Part shown: one piece after another, positions 13,201 through 25,200 of the stretch
How the letters are laid out: every line of letters begins with the position of its first letter
Position numbering within the stretch: position 1 is the first letter of the stretch
Assembly: GCA_030407085.1 (NCBI GenBank)
Contig: CM059587.1
Coordinates: 81,047,001-81,111,000, forward strand
Reading direction: 5' to 3'
DNA from: Trichopria drosophilae
Lineage: Eukaryota > Arthropoda > Insecta > Hymenoptera > Diapriidae
DNA: 64,000 nt
Notes under the pieces: generated by a model
Seen by the model: the letters and a program-made list of their open reading frames with translations, nothing else
Database searches by the model: none
What the model was told of the DNA's origin: nothing
Program-made: the position numbers and the translations under genes

Positions 13201-16039
13201 AACATTTTTAAAAATTTGTTATGTCACAAAATTATTTTAAAAGTCCTTAATCAAGTACACAAAAATTTATTCGTCTACTACTGCAATTTAACATTTCATA
13301 ATGTTTCATTAAAATCTAATTGTTTTCCAGGTCGATTTGTAGTGTATCAAGTTCATTAGTTGATCTTTATTGGTGAATACGTTATTACTGCTCTGTATTT
13401 ATTGTCATACTTCCAGTAATTACTTATTTAAAGACCTATAGTACACACATGCAACATTGCAAATAAAATCAATAATCTGTAATTAAAAATTAATTAATTA
13501 TAAAGTCGATCTGAATAAAATTCATTAATATTAATATTAATTTGAACGACTCAGTTTCTTTTACATTTTAGCCGAGTTTTCGCATTTTAACAGATGTCAC
13601 ATTCTCGTCCTTTTCCCTTTTATCATAATTTAATTAAGAGCAGAAAAAGAAGAGTTTTATAATTGGACTCAGCTAACATTTCAGATGCACCCATATTTTC
13701 CAGAAAAAAATTAAATAGTTGCCTAACAAAATACATTAAATTTTTGTTATAACTTAAAAATGAATATTATCAATTATAACATGTATTTCATATCTCTTGA
13801 AGTTTGACTCGTTCTGTAACATATTTTTACAATTTAAAAATTTGCGACGACGTTGAAATTTTATAATATTCAGAATTTTATCAAATTAAAAAATGTTATA
13901 TAACAAGTAAAATAGTGTATAGTACATTGACATTTCTAACTGTTTATGTCCATATGTTGTATATTTGTATAAAAGTATGTAACATAAATAATGAATTTTG
14001 AAGTTTTTAAAATTATTTCTCAGAGTTGTTCTTTCCACTAAACTACGGTTTCTTCCCTAATGCCTCCGGCTACCAAACCAATCAAGAGGGGAATGCCACA
14101 TGCCCGTTAAATGTTTTCTTTATAGCATCGTTCTTTTACAATTAGGAAAATCTGACTGGTTTACTAAAATTTGAAAATAAATATTTTTCTCCAAATATTC
14201 TCCCTATCGTAATCAATCCCAAGCGTTTATAAATAATGCTTATACCGGTGGAGTAGTAAACTTGAACCCTTCCCCCTCCTTAATACCGCCAATAAATAGT
14301 TTTCGAGCATTCAACGTACTATGGGGACACTTCCCCCTCCCTCTCCCAAATCCAGTACGCAGTTATGAACCATCGTACTGCCCACATAGCATCCATACTC
14401 AACACTTTAGAATTTTTTTACATTCTTCTACAAACTAATAAGTTCAGTAGGCGAATGTTCAACGACAAATGTCTTTTAATGTAAAGAAAAATATTTCGAA
14501 TCCGATTTACAAACAATAAAGAAATTTTTGATCGATAATCTACTTTTGAAATTAATACAAAATGTACACACAAACAATGTTTCTATAATTATACAAAAAA
14601 CTAATTATTAAGTAGTATCTACTAATAAAATGTATGTAATTGAATAGCTGATAACTAACCCTAGCTCCAAATCAATAAATTTAAAAATGGGATGAAAAAT
14701 AAAATTTTACGGTCTTGTGACGAAAATAGTAGTTTTCCATCCAAGGCCGCAAAGTAGAATACCAGATTTTAAATTTCAATTTAAATTTTAGTACCATAGT
14801 ATTTCGTTCCATAGAACGAAAATCTTCATTCATGTCTGTGGGATGCGCCCTTTATGTACACGAGTGTGTAAAGATCTACTTTATGGACTCAAACGAGTCG
14901 GAGAAGGGCATACAGACGACACGGATGAAGAAAAATACTATTAGACCTAAGTTCAGCCCAACCAAAAATTACCTAATCCCCCAAAAACATATTGTAAGTT
15001 CGAATCATAAATAAAATTTCAAAAATAGGGCTAAACCATCAAATCAATTTGAACTTGTGAAAGGGTTGTTCCATCAAAGCTCCATGGTAATCTGAAAAGC
15101 GCGTTCAGTTTCGAAATCAAAGCTCCTTTCGTATTCTTCGTGCACTTAACAAGACAAATATTTATGGTATCTCGCGAACATGCCTGTGTACCCGAAGCTA
15201 CTGAAAAACAAAGAAGGTTTGTCCTGTTCTCTGCAGACACCCCACATCCCCTAACACAGACTCGCCAACACTCGAACCGTGCACCTAACAAGGCATGCGT
15301 ACAACTACACCCTTGATTTTTTAACGTGTGTTAGACTGCAGGGAACCTATTTTGTTTCGACGATGGAAAGAAGAGACGCAGTCTCGAGTGGAAAGAAGAG
15401 AGGACCTCGTATACCCTGCGGGATTAACCTTTAATTCTATCCGCGTGCGAAAGCACCCCTTGCCCCTCAACGTCAACCCCCATCAACGGTGCTACCCCCT
15501 TCTTGGAGTTTCGTGTCGTCCTTAAAGGAGGACCGAGTGTATATACGTGACTATCGAGCTTCCATCTAAGTTCCGTTTTATCGATTTTTTCTTTTCTCCG
15601 CACGCGATATTTTTTTACCTGCCAGAGATCCTGGAAATAGACAAGTTCTCATTTATTTGAGTTTTTTGTTTCAGAAAATGTAAAACCGTATAGTTCACAA
15701 TCATTGTGGAAGTTAGTTGACCCTTTTCCAAAAGTTTGAAGTTGTTTGAAGAAGTTGTTATGTGCACTTATTGTGTATCAACAAATACGAAATTGTGGTT
15801 GTTGTAACTAAGCCGTTCGGTTGCGATTCACATGATTCGTTTTTAATTGTCTAAGTTGGAAAAAAAAATTTGTATAATTTTAGTAATAAAAGGTGAACTA
15901 TATTAACAAAAAAAGTGATTTTAAGACATTTTTTATGGAAATCTATTGTCTGGAATATTTTAGAATTAATTTTTTAACCAGGCTGTCCCATTTAAAAGAG
16001 GACAGCTGAATAACCCTCTAGGAAATAGATAAACAAAAC
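10201..16039. other. Non-coding stretch, mostly AT-rich
   Basis: No gene was recognised in 5.8 kb. A less AT-rich block at 10640-10985 has ORFs on both strands and a Pol III-box-like pair. The block 14040-14400 contains C-rich runs. The block 15030-15620 is the most GC-rich part and has a TATA-like gtgtatatacgtg near 15537; it could be regulatory. Confidence 0.45.
10848..10916 (+). other. Possible Pol III box A/B pair (SINE-head candidate)
   Basis: TGGTCCAGAGG at 10848-10858 fits the box A consensus. GACTCGAATCC at 10906-10916 resembles box B with two differences. The 48-bp gap is long for a tRNA, and no cloverleaf is evident. Only a weak hint. Confidence 0.18.
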
Positions 16040-17315
16040 AAATTGTTCGAAGAGGGCCACAAGATGGTGACCTTCAATTTGACTTTGTCGTCAATTTTGA
16101 CTATGATTGAAAGTCAAGGTATGTTTGTTAAATGGAACTCCCATTTTTGTTAAAAAAAGAAAAAGTTCGGACAATTCTACAGCAGATTATGTCACCGTTA
16201 TACCTTCTTAAGGTCACTTAAAGGTCATTTTATGTCAAAATAGCAATTTACTTGATTTTCCCGACGATAACTCCAATAAATGTAATCTGTTATCAACTAA
16301 AGTTAATCTGGACAATGAGAAACGACTATGTGACCTTGAATATGACCTTGAAAGCATTTCTGAAAGAAAGTAATATGACATAATCTGATATAAAATCCTT
16401 TTTTTCATTATTGGGCAAATAATGGCAGGTTTCCTTTCAAAAAGTATACTTTGAACTTCAATTGTACTTAAAATTGACATCAAGGTCAAATTGAAGGTCA
16501 TCATTTTGTGTTCCCTTTCAAGCCCTACAATATTAGCCGAGAATATATTTCATCTAAAGAAGCTACAGTAAGAAAAATTAAGTAAAATGCTATTTGACCC
16601 CAAAATGACCTTCAGGTGACCTTGAACAGATAACATGTTGACATAATTCGACGTAAAATTGTCCCTTATTTTCATTTCTGGACCAAAAAAAAGGGAGGTT
16701 TTATTTCAAAATACATACTTTGACCTTCAATTGCACTCAATCTTGGTATAAAGGTCAAATTGAAGGTAACCATTTTATGGCCCCTTTCGAGACCTACAAC
16801 TCTAACCAAGAATACATTTTATCCGAAGGAGTTGCAGTAAGAAAAATTAAGTAAACTACTATTTGACCCCAAAATGACCTTTAAGTGGCCTTCAAGATAT
16901 AACATGTTAACATAGTTTGAGGAAAAATTCTTCCTTCTTTTTATTTCTGGAGTAAAAAAATGGGAGGTTCCATTTCAAAAAACATACTTTAGACTTTAAC
17001 TGTACTCAAAATTGTCACCAAGGTTAAATTGAAGGTCACCATCTGTGTCCCCTTTTGAGCTCTACAACTTTACCCGAGAATATATTGCATATAAAGAAGT
17101 TACAGTAAGGACAGTTAAGTAAAATGATATTTGACCACAAAATGACCTTTAAGTGACCTTGGACAAATAATATTTTAACATGATTTGACGTAAAATTATT
17201 CCTTGTTTTCATTTCTGAAGCAAAACGTAGGGGGTTCCATTTAAAAAAAATACTTTCACCTTCAATTACATTTAACATTGACATCAAGGTTACATTGAAA
17301 GTCACCGTATTCTGG
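16040..17315. repeat. ~269-bp tandem array rich in TGACCTT half-sites
   Basis: Between four and five diverged units. The shared anchor gtaagaaaaattaagtaaa recurs at 16568 and 16837, and a diverged form recurs at 17105 (spacing 269 and 268). Every unit repeats TGACC..AAAATGACCTT and a later AAGGTCA block. Exact TCAAGGTCA (either strand) occurs at 16331, 16343, 16480 and 16617. ORFs on the minus strand (16235-16504, 17036-17305) are repeat units read through, similar to each other for that reason. Confidence 0.75.
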
Positions 17316-18414
17316 CCCCACCAGCATACATGGTGCTATTCAAATATATATAGTGGCCAATAAAAATCTGAACGTTTGTAATGAGAATTGAAAAATGTTA
17401 TCTTGTGTTTTATGAACACTCGTTATTTATTTTTGTACGTAAATGTCGAGTGAGCTTTTTATTCTTGAATACATTTTCCTATATTTTAATTGAAAATATC
17501 TTGGCACTTATAATCATACACACTAAAGACAGATATAGACTTGACTTAGTCTCTAGGGGAATCGACTACTTACCAAGTCACTAGGGACACATTTTCCTGT
17601 AGAAATATATATGAGTCTATAAACAGTAGCTGCATATAAGGTGTCTCGGAATTAGCATACAATGTTTTGCGCTCGTATTCTACGAGGAAGTTCAAGTACA
17701 ATACACTTTATGAAAATTTGATCCGAATCGTAAAATGTTAATTAGGATCATCCTAAGATAACCAATTGGACTATTCTACCACTATCTGTGGTACGAATCA
17801 AAAGTTGTATCAAAACTAACCTTATTTTAAATCTCAGTATAAAATTACATATTTAGAATAAAAATACGATAGCAAATATACAAAAATAATATTTCATTAA
17901 GTACATTTATCTCTAAAATTTAATTAAACATGTGTGTCTATTAACTAACTTTGGAATAATTCTGTGGTCTGCAATTTGAGGTTTATACGATTTACCTTTA
18001 TTTTGACTATATTGTTATAATATACTTTTATTTTAGTGTACTTCTATTGCCTGTAGAAACATATTTTTATTGTTTTATAAGGGGTAATAATAATATTCCA
18101 TTCTCCACCTTGCTATGATATCTCTGGATAGACCTCCGGAATACTTTATTGCGGCGTTAAAATCACTTGCGGAGTTATTTTAAAATGACTCCGTAAACGT
18201 TTCGTCGCTGTTTTATAGGTCATTTTTTTACTTTTAGGGTACAACTAAATACGCTGTATATAAATTGTAATATATTACTTTACCAACTTTTCAAAATTAA
18301 AAATCCAAACTATTATTTTATAATTAATTTACTTTTTCTGGTTAAAATTTACTGGTATCATTCCAATATTTCAGTTTCTTACCACTACAGTATGTAAATA
18401 AATGAGTCATGGTA

Positions 18415-18735
18415 GTTCTATAGCTATTGCGGGAAACGGAGACGCCTAGCGGCAGCATCGTGCAATAAATTAACAAAATATTTACTAAAATATATAATGA
18501 CTATCTCTTTTCAATAATTTTCAAACTATACATATGTATTATTGAAAATGTTTCCGATTAAGAATTTATTGTTAAGATCGCGATGATAAAAAACTATTTT
18601 CGAAATATACAGAGTGAAATATATACATTACAATCTCACCGTAAACGCGAGAAAACCTATAGGAAGTTAATAAATCGTATATATAAGTAGTTACTCTTGC
18701 CGCTGCTAGGCGCATATGTGACTATAATGGAGGCG
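18415..18735. repeat. Imperfect inverted repeat
   Basis: The segment acgcctagcggcagc (around 18443) faces gccgctgctaggcgc (around 18700), with further matches nearby (aataaattaac against gttaataaat). Possibly a diverged MITE. Confidence 0.35.
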
Positions 18736-19160
18736 CTGTCGCGGCTTTCTCTCCCATTAGAGAAATGGGTTTCGATTTGATATATTTGAGTAATTGCCGA
18801 AGATTCTACTGACTTTTGTATAAATTAATTATTAACTTCTACAAGATTTTAATGTAAACGTGAGCAAGTTGTACTATCCCAAGCTAGGAAAAGGCATTAC
18901 AATATTTTTCCGCGTAGTTGCTGAGACGTAAAAGTTGGTAAATAAAACAGTACCCTAAAACCAAGTCACTGTTTGGAGGTAGACTTGAATATTAATATAC
19001 TTAGACCAGGTAATCATCTAATGCTTAACTTCTGTTCTTGGAAGAAAATAGAGTGCCATTAAATATGTGGGAACTCTGGGTGATAACCGCTACCCAACGA
19101 GTCCTCGGCATCTGATAAAGTGCCTCAGCGACGCCTGTGCTTTGTACTTTAGGAACTTTA

Positions 19161-19281
19161 ATGTGGGATGATTTAAGACAAACGGTGAAAAGCAGAAAAG
19201 TAAAGGTTCGTGCTGGCAAGTCTGGCAAAGAGTCCCTGCTGCGCAGAATCCTGGATAACGATTGCAGGAGTAGACGTACAG
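19161..19281 (+). CDS. Candidate small coding exon (unassigned)
   Basis: An ATG followed by 40 open codons reading MWDDLRQTVKSRKVKVRAG, then KSGKESLLRRILDNDC and RSRRT, runs to a strong donor CAG|gtgagg at 19282. If unspliced it stops at 19294. The DNA here is richer in GC than its flanks, and the predicted peptide is very basic. It lies on the ChAT strand about 19 kb upstream of the first certain exon, so it could be a 5' exon of that gene. It does not match the conserved ChAT N-terminal region, and it could equally be chance. Confidence 0.15.
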
Positions 19282-20879
19282 GTGAGGCGAGGTGAGCCAG
19301 GCACGATATATCTGGGTCATCGCGACCTCAACGCTTATATCGAAGCAAAGGCCGGACCTGTCGACATAATCGTTCGAAACGCCGGCTTAAAGAGGCGACT
19401 GTGGTCTCGTTTTTCATCGATCACATCAAGAAACTATTACTATTTTTAGCACCCTGATTGACAATAGCTCGTGCTGCAAAACAGAAAAAAAATACCTTTC
19501 AAAGGGCAACTTTCAAAGGCATCCCTCAGATGCAGCCGCAAAACGAAAGTGAATTCTGATACCCTCACAGGACAAAAAAAAAAGGAATTTATCAAAGAGT
19601 TTTAGCTAACGAAGAAAAAACTCGTCAAGTATCCAGTGTCGAATACAAAATAAAAATCAATGATCCATTTAGACTCCATGTCAAACTCCAAAATATAAAA
19701 AATTCGAAATGTCTAAAATTTACTGATGGAGAAACCTCATGACAACTAATTGATAACCTACTCCTACGTTACTCTTCACTTAATTTTATGGTAGTCAATA
19801 TTTTTTATCGTTACTTAATCGGTCGATTGTCAGTACCTGATCAAATTAAAACGAGACCGTTCCATATCATGCAGGAATCATATGTCCACATGAAACTATG
19901 TAGACAATGAAGGGGATGAAATTGTAAACCGATATTAATCATTTCAAAAGGGTTATCGCTCGACTTTCCAAGGAAGCCTTTGAGAATGGGGCGAGATTGA
20001 AACCTGATGCGGAAACAGGAAGAATTCCCAAATGAATTTCTCTATGCAAACTTATCGAATGAACTGATATAGAATTAAAGTAGTCTGGACATTAAATTGT
20101 CCTCCAAGAAAAGAATATTCAATTTTGCTTCGTTCCAACTGTGATTTATTTGTTCCTTATTTTGGTATTGGACTGGAGAAACATTTTTAATCCATTTATA
20201 CTCCAAGGCAATACACCAAAATATTTATTGTAAGATGGAGACTATATGAAAATGGCAAATACTACTCAACTATTCAAGATCCTTCTAAAGAGAACTATTT
20301 GTTGTCGATAAGCATCAATATTATTTTCCCTATTTTATAAACATTTTAAAATATTGATGGTAAAAGACATTATCAGTTTAATCTTTGTACGACACTTTAA
20401 AACACCAACTGAAAAAAAAAATTTGCAATATCCCAAATAAAACAGCGACTTTTCGGTTGACCAAATTATCGCTCCTATATTCGATCAGCCAATGTATGCA
20501 AGCATGACGTCAAACCGTTATTGATATTTTCAAGCGTTGCTCCATCTATACGCACATTGTTTGTGAATTGTACCCTGTAAATGACGTCATATCAATATAA
20601 CCAAAACGTATTTGTTTAATCAATTTTATCATCAGTAAACGACTGGAAATTATATTTCTGTTGAGCATCCACACGCGAAAATATATATCTCGGAATATGT
20701 AAATATTTATAATGTGCTTTTATCGTATTCAGTTGTAGATGACGTCAGCAGTCAAACTTTTTGAAAAAAAAGAAAACGATAAATCAACATTTCAAACTGG
20801 GGTAAAATATTATTTAAAAATGATATTATTTTCTTCTGGAGTACATACAAAATATTTTAAATCTTTCAATATTTAATAT

Positions 20880-21835
20880 ATCTCCATTTCTCATGTCCTT
20901 TTCTCTTTCTTTGTCTATTTTTTGTTCTGTTTGTTATCGTCTTCTTATTGTCTTTCACTTTTACTTTCTCCTTCTCCTTTGCTTTCTCCTGTATGTTCTT
21001 TTTCTTACCCCCTTTCGTTGTATTTATTAGAATTTAATCTATTTTTTTAATTTTACATTTCACTTTTCCTTTTCAAACCCTTTTCTTTCTCTTTTATTTT
21101 CTACCTCCCGTTTAACTATTTCTATGTCTTTTCGTTTGTCTTTCTATTACTCTTCTTTGTACTTCAAATGCCACTATTCTTTTCATTTTTCATCTACATT
21201 ATATCTCTTTCTATTAAACTTTCTATTTATCTTCCAGTATTGGTTGTACTCTCTATTCCTGTTATTCCTTATTTCCCCCCTCATTCTCTTTCTTTATCCA
21301 CTCTCCTTCCATTTATTTTTCCTTTCCATTCTCTTTTCCTCTCCCCGTATTATTGTATTACGTTTATTTTCTCTTTATCTTTATTTTAGGAAGAATTTCG
21401 CTTATGGTGTCTCTTTCTATATTATGTTTTTAAATAAATTTTCTTTTTTTTTTTACTTTCTCTTTTCCTTTCTTTCTCCTGCTCTTTTTCTCTCGCTCTG
21501 CCTTTCTCTGTTTACTATTCGTTCTGTTTATTTTTCTTATTATTCTTCCTTCCTATAACCCTTTTTCTTCTTATTTGGCTGCCCTTTCTTTTTCACTTTC
21601 CCTTCCCTTTTTTCGTTATCTCACATTTTCTTCTCGTTTTTGTTACGTCCTCAATATCACCTCTCTCCGTTTTTACTTACCTTTATCCTTTTCTTTCTAT
21701 TTTACTCTCTATGTATGTCTCAACTAGCATTTACATTATCTTTCACGTTGTAATTTTCTTCTTTTTACCTTTCTCTTTTGCTTTCCATTTTCAACAATTT
21801 CCAAATAATATTTTTTATTATTTTTGAGGCACCCT
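20880..21835. repeat. Long polypyrimidine tract
   Basis: Nearly 1 kb dominated by C and T on the plus strand, with tttctctttc-type runs throughout. The 144-codon ORF at 21124 (FLLFL.SPLILF-type) is a translation of this low-complexity DNA and is not a gene. Confidence 0.8.
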
Positions 21836-23459
21836 CTCTATTCTTCGCTCATTCTTGCTCACGAAGGTTTCTTACATACTGGCACGGCGTGAAGCAGAAA
21901 TAAGATGGGATCGAGAAGTTTGATCGCGTAAGACGCCGGTTCGAAACCGCTGGATTAACTAAGCGTGCGTTCAATCTCACGAGCTTCGGGCTTCGGCGGT
22001 CGGCTTTGGGAAATCTGAAATTAATTCTCTTCCCCTTCACCTGCTTTCCTCACATCAGCCGACGAGCTTGTCTGCGACCGCGTGTATCACGCCGCTAATT
22101 CAACGATCTCCCGCGATCTTGCTTTCCCTCCACCTCGTAGCACAAACACGATCACGAGTTTCCGTCGATGACGACATTTTTTTCAGTGCGGACTGAATCT
22201 TAATCTACATGCCGATGCGCCTTTTTTAGATTAGACAATTTTTGTGACCTCTACAATGTGTAGATTGAGCAAAGTGTTTACTATGGAAATACGCGCGTGA
22301 TGATGCGAAAGATACTGGCAAACACGATCGCGTCGTGATCTCCCGTGTGACTAGGATAATGCATTGAGGAATTAGCGTAGGATTGTGGCGCAATTTCGGT
22401 ATTCATATTTTGTATTACACATATCGAAAATTAGAGATATCATCATTTGTTTACTAATGTATTTCTCAATGAAGATAATCTGAAGTATTTCATGGTTAAT
22501 TCGACCTTAATTCTTTATTATTACGAAATAAACTAGAACTATTATATTTCCCATCCTAAATTTTTAATGAAATTTCGTAATTGGTTAAGAGTATTTTATG
22601 AATAACCATCGTTATTTACTTTCGTATTTGATTGTTAAAGAGTTCAGGTGGCAGTTAGATATTACGTTTTCCTAATATTATTTCGCGATCGATTGTTTCA
22701 TCATCGATCTAAGGATTACAAGTTGAAAATTTTCGAAGGATGGGGATACAAAGTTTTTTGAGGTCGTTAGTTCGAAACTTTTATCCGCTCACGAGTTGGT
22801 GATCTATTACGCGTATTCATCCTCCTTTACGAGCTGGAGTACTTACACTTTAAAGGGATTTCCAAGTGTTTTTTAAAAGTTGGCGGAAAATTAATAATCG
22901 AAGGATTTGACGGCGAGAATCCGTGTGTTGAAAATTCGTGTACTAGCCATTATTTATGAAACGATACTGTACGAAATGGGACCTAGGCTTATACGTATGA
23001 TTGATTATGTCTACCGACTCGCGTTTCACGCGTGGTCGAGGTTCGTTCGTAGGTGAGACTCTAATTTGTATATAACGCACGTATTGAAAATGGTGTAAGA
23101 TAATTATTGGAGTTTTTTTTATTAAGCCCACATGTGTCGAAATTTCACTGTTACGGATGGATAATTGACAGAAATAATTGATAACTTCGATTAGTCATTT
23201 TTACGGGCGAGGTATTAGTACTCAGCTTACGTAATTTGGGAATGTATTTTTCAGCCTTTTTTTCATTGTTTCAAACATTTCATAATGGAAAAGGTAATGG
23301 AAATAAATGTGCCAACGATAGAAAAATTGAGGTGTGTTAACTTTTCGGAATTATTCGTAATTTGCTCTTTTCATATTAAACGTTGCAGATATTTTAAACA
23401 TTTCACAAAAAAAGATAGAAAAAACCTTATCTTGGAAATTTATCATTTATAATATATTA
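21836..23459. other. Mixed-composition block between two polypyrimidine tracts
   Basis: The part 21840-22400 has many CpG and TCGA-like words (cgatctcccgcgatcttgc, gatcgcgtcgtgatctcccg) and differs sharply from its flanks. No ORF above 63 codons and no known motif. It could be a regulatory block; I cannot say more. Confidence 0.35.
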
Positions 23460-25200
23460 TAATAAACATTTTTCTCATTTTATTTTTTTAAAACCTTTCA
23501 ATTTATCCTTTTCATTCCTTTTCACGTTTGCTTTCTTTCTCTATTTCATTGTTTACTGTCTCATCTTTTTACTCCTTTTCCACGAATTTTTATTTCACTT
23601 GGCCTCTCCTTTTCTCTTCTCTTGTATCCGTTATTTTTGTATATCTAGAAAAGATTTCATTTTTCTCTTTCCATTTTTTGAAATACCTTTGAATTTCTGT
23701 TTTCTATCCCCTTTTACTTTAGCTTCCTTTCCTTTTTGGTATTGACACTCTTATCTTTTCATTCCTGGTCCTTTATTATATTTGCCCTTTTATTTTCCCT
23801 TTCACTTTATCTGACATTTTTGCATTTCTAGAAAAGATATTATTTTTCTGTTTTTCTTTTTTTAAATACCTTTCAATTTCTTTTCTCCATTCCCTTTCAC
23901 TTTAGTTTCATTCTCCTCTTCGTTGTTTGCACTCTAATCTTTTCACTCCTTTTCTTTGATTTTATATTTTAATTGGCCGATCCTTTTCTCTTTCTCTTTA
24001 TCTGACATTTTCTTATTTCTAGAAAAGATTTCATTTTTCAGTTTCCATTTTTATTAAATACCTTTTAATTTGTCTTTTCTATGCCCTTTTACTTTAGTTT
24101 CTTTGTGTGTTTCGTGCTTTACACTCTTAATATTTTACTCCTTTTCCAATTTTATGCTTTCAAATACTGTTCGATTTATCTTTTCGATTCTCATTACCCT
24201 TTTCTTATAATTTTCTTTGTATTTATATTTCCCTTTCCCCTTCTCTTTATCTGACATTTGCGTATTTCTGGAAAATATTATTTTTCTCTTCCTATTTTGT
24301 CATTTTAAATACTGTTCTATTTATTTTTTCCATTCTCTTTGTCCTTTCTATTATTCTTCTTTTTAATTCTTTGTATTTACGTTCCCCATTCTCTCTCACT
24401 TTAGCTGACATTTTCTTCTTTCCACTTTCTTTCTCTTTTTCTGTCCATTTGCAACAACTTATCTATTTCTTTAGTTTTCTTAATTTTTTCCATATTCCAT
24501 TACATTTCTGTGTCTAGTTTTGTGTCAATTTGTTATTTCCTAATTTTTTTACTTCTCTTGTTCGCCAATTCACTTTTCTTTTCTCCTTTCTCATTCATAT
24601 AGTATGTAAATCCCAAAATATGATGTTTTATTAATTTTAACTTTGGCTCTCTATCTGTATTTTCCTTTCATTCTTAACCGCTTATCATTTTCTTATTGAG
24701 AATTCTAAACATTTATCGACCGGATCGCAAAATTAAAAAGCATTTCAAAAATACTTTCATTTTTATCTTTAGTTTTTTATTGTTTTAAGTACCTTCTGAT
24801 TTTTCTTCTCCATTTTTTTTCTTTTCATTTCTTTCTCTTTCCCGTTGTTTATACTATCCTCCTTTTCTTTCTATTTTTTTCACTTTCACTTTCCCTTTTA
24901 ATTTCTTGACATTTCGTTCTTTTCATTCTCTTTCTCATTTTCTTTCCATTCATAATAACGTAATCCATCTCCTTGTTTTTTATTTAATATTTCTCCTTTT
25001 TTAATTTCTCTGTCTAGTTATATCTTATTTTGTTATTAACTTTATCAAACCTATTTAATTTGATTCTCTATCTTTCTCTCTTTACTTCCCATTTTTCTTC
25101 TTTTGCCTTGTTCTTCCATAATATGTCATAAATTTCAAAACAATATTTTGTTTAGTTTTAACTTTCCATTTCAACGTTTTTTATGTTATTGCCAATTTCC
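23460..25200. repeat. Polypyrimidine tract with tandem ~185-bp units
   Basis: C/T-rich over about 1.7 kb. The phrase tctagaaaagat, followed by attttt-ctc, then aaatacctttcaattt and ctttcactttag, recurs at 23644, 23827 and 24018, and as tctggaaaatat at 24267 (spacing 183, 191, 249). These are diverged tandem units, not just random low complexity. Confidence 0.7.

Larger units (their letters stand above)
17316..20879. other. Non-coding stretch with two minor items
   Basis: Contains the inverted-repeat element at 18415-18735 and the candidate exon at 19161-19281. The rest is AT-rich without signals that I can name. Confidence 0.45.

Noticed and set aside
17340..17380. Possible Tc1-like end (atagtggccaataaaaatct)
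   Set aside because: Only one end is seen, with no partner terminal repeat or transposase nearby.
21124..21558. 144-codon plus-strand ORF, the longest in the window
   Set aside because: It is low-complexity Phe/Leu/Ser/Tyr translation of the polypyrimidine tract, with no domain.
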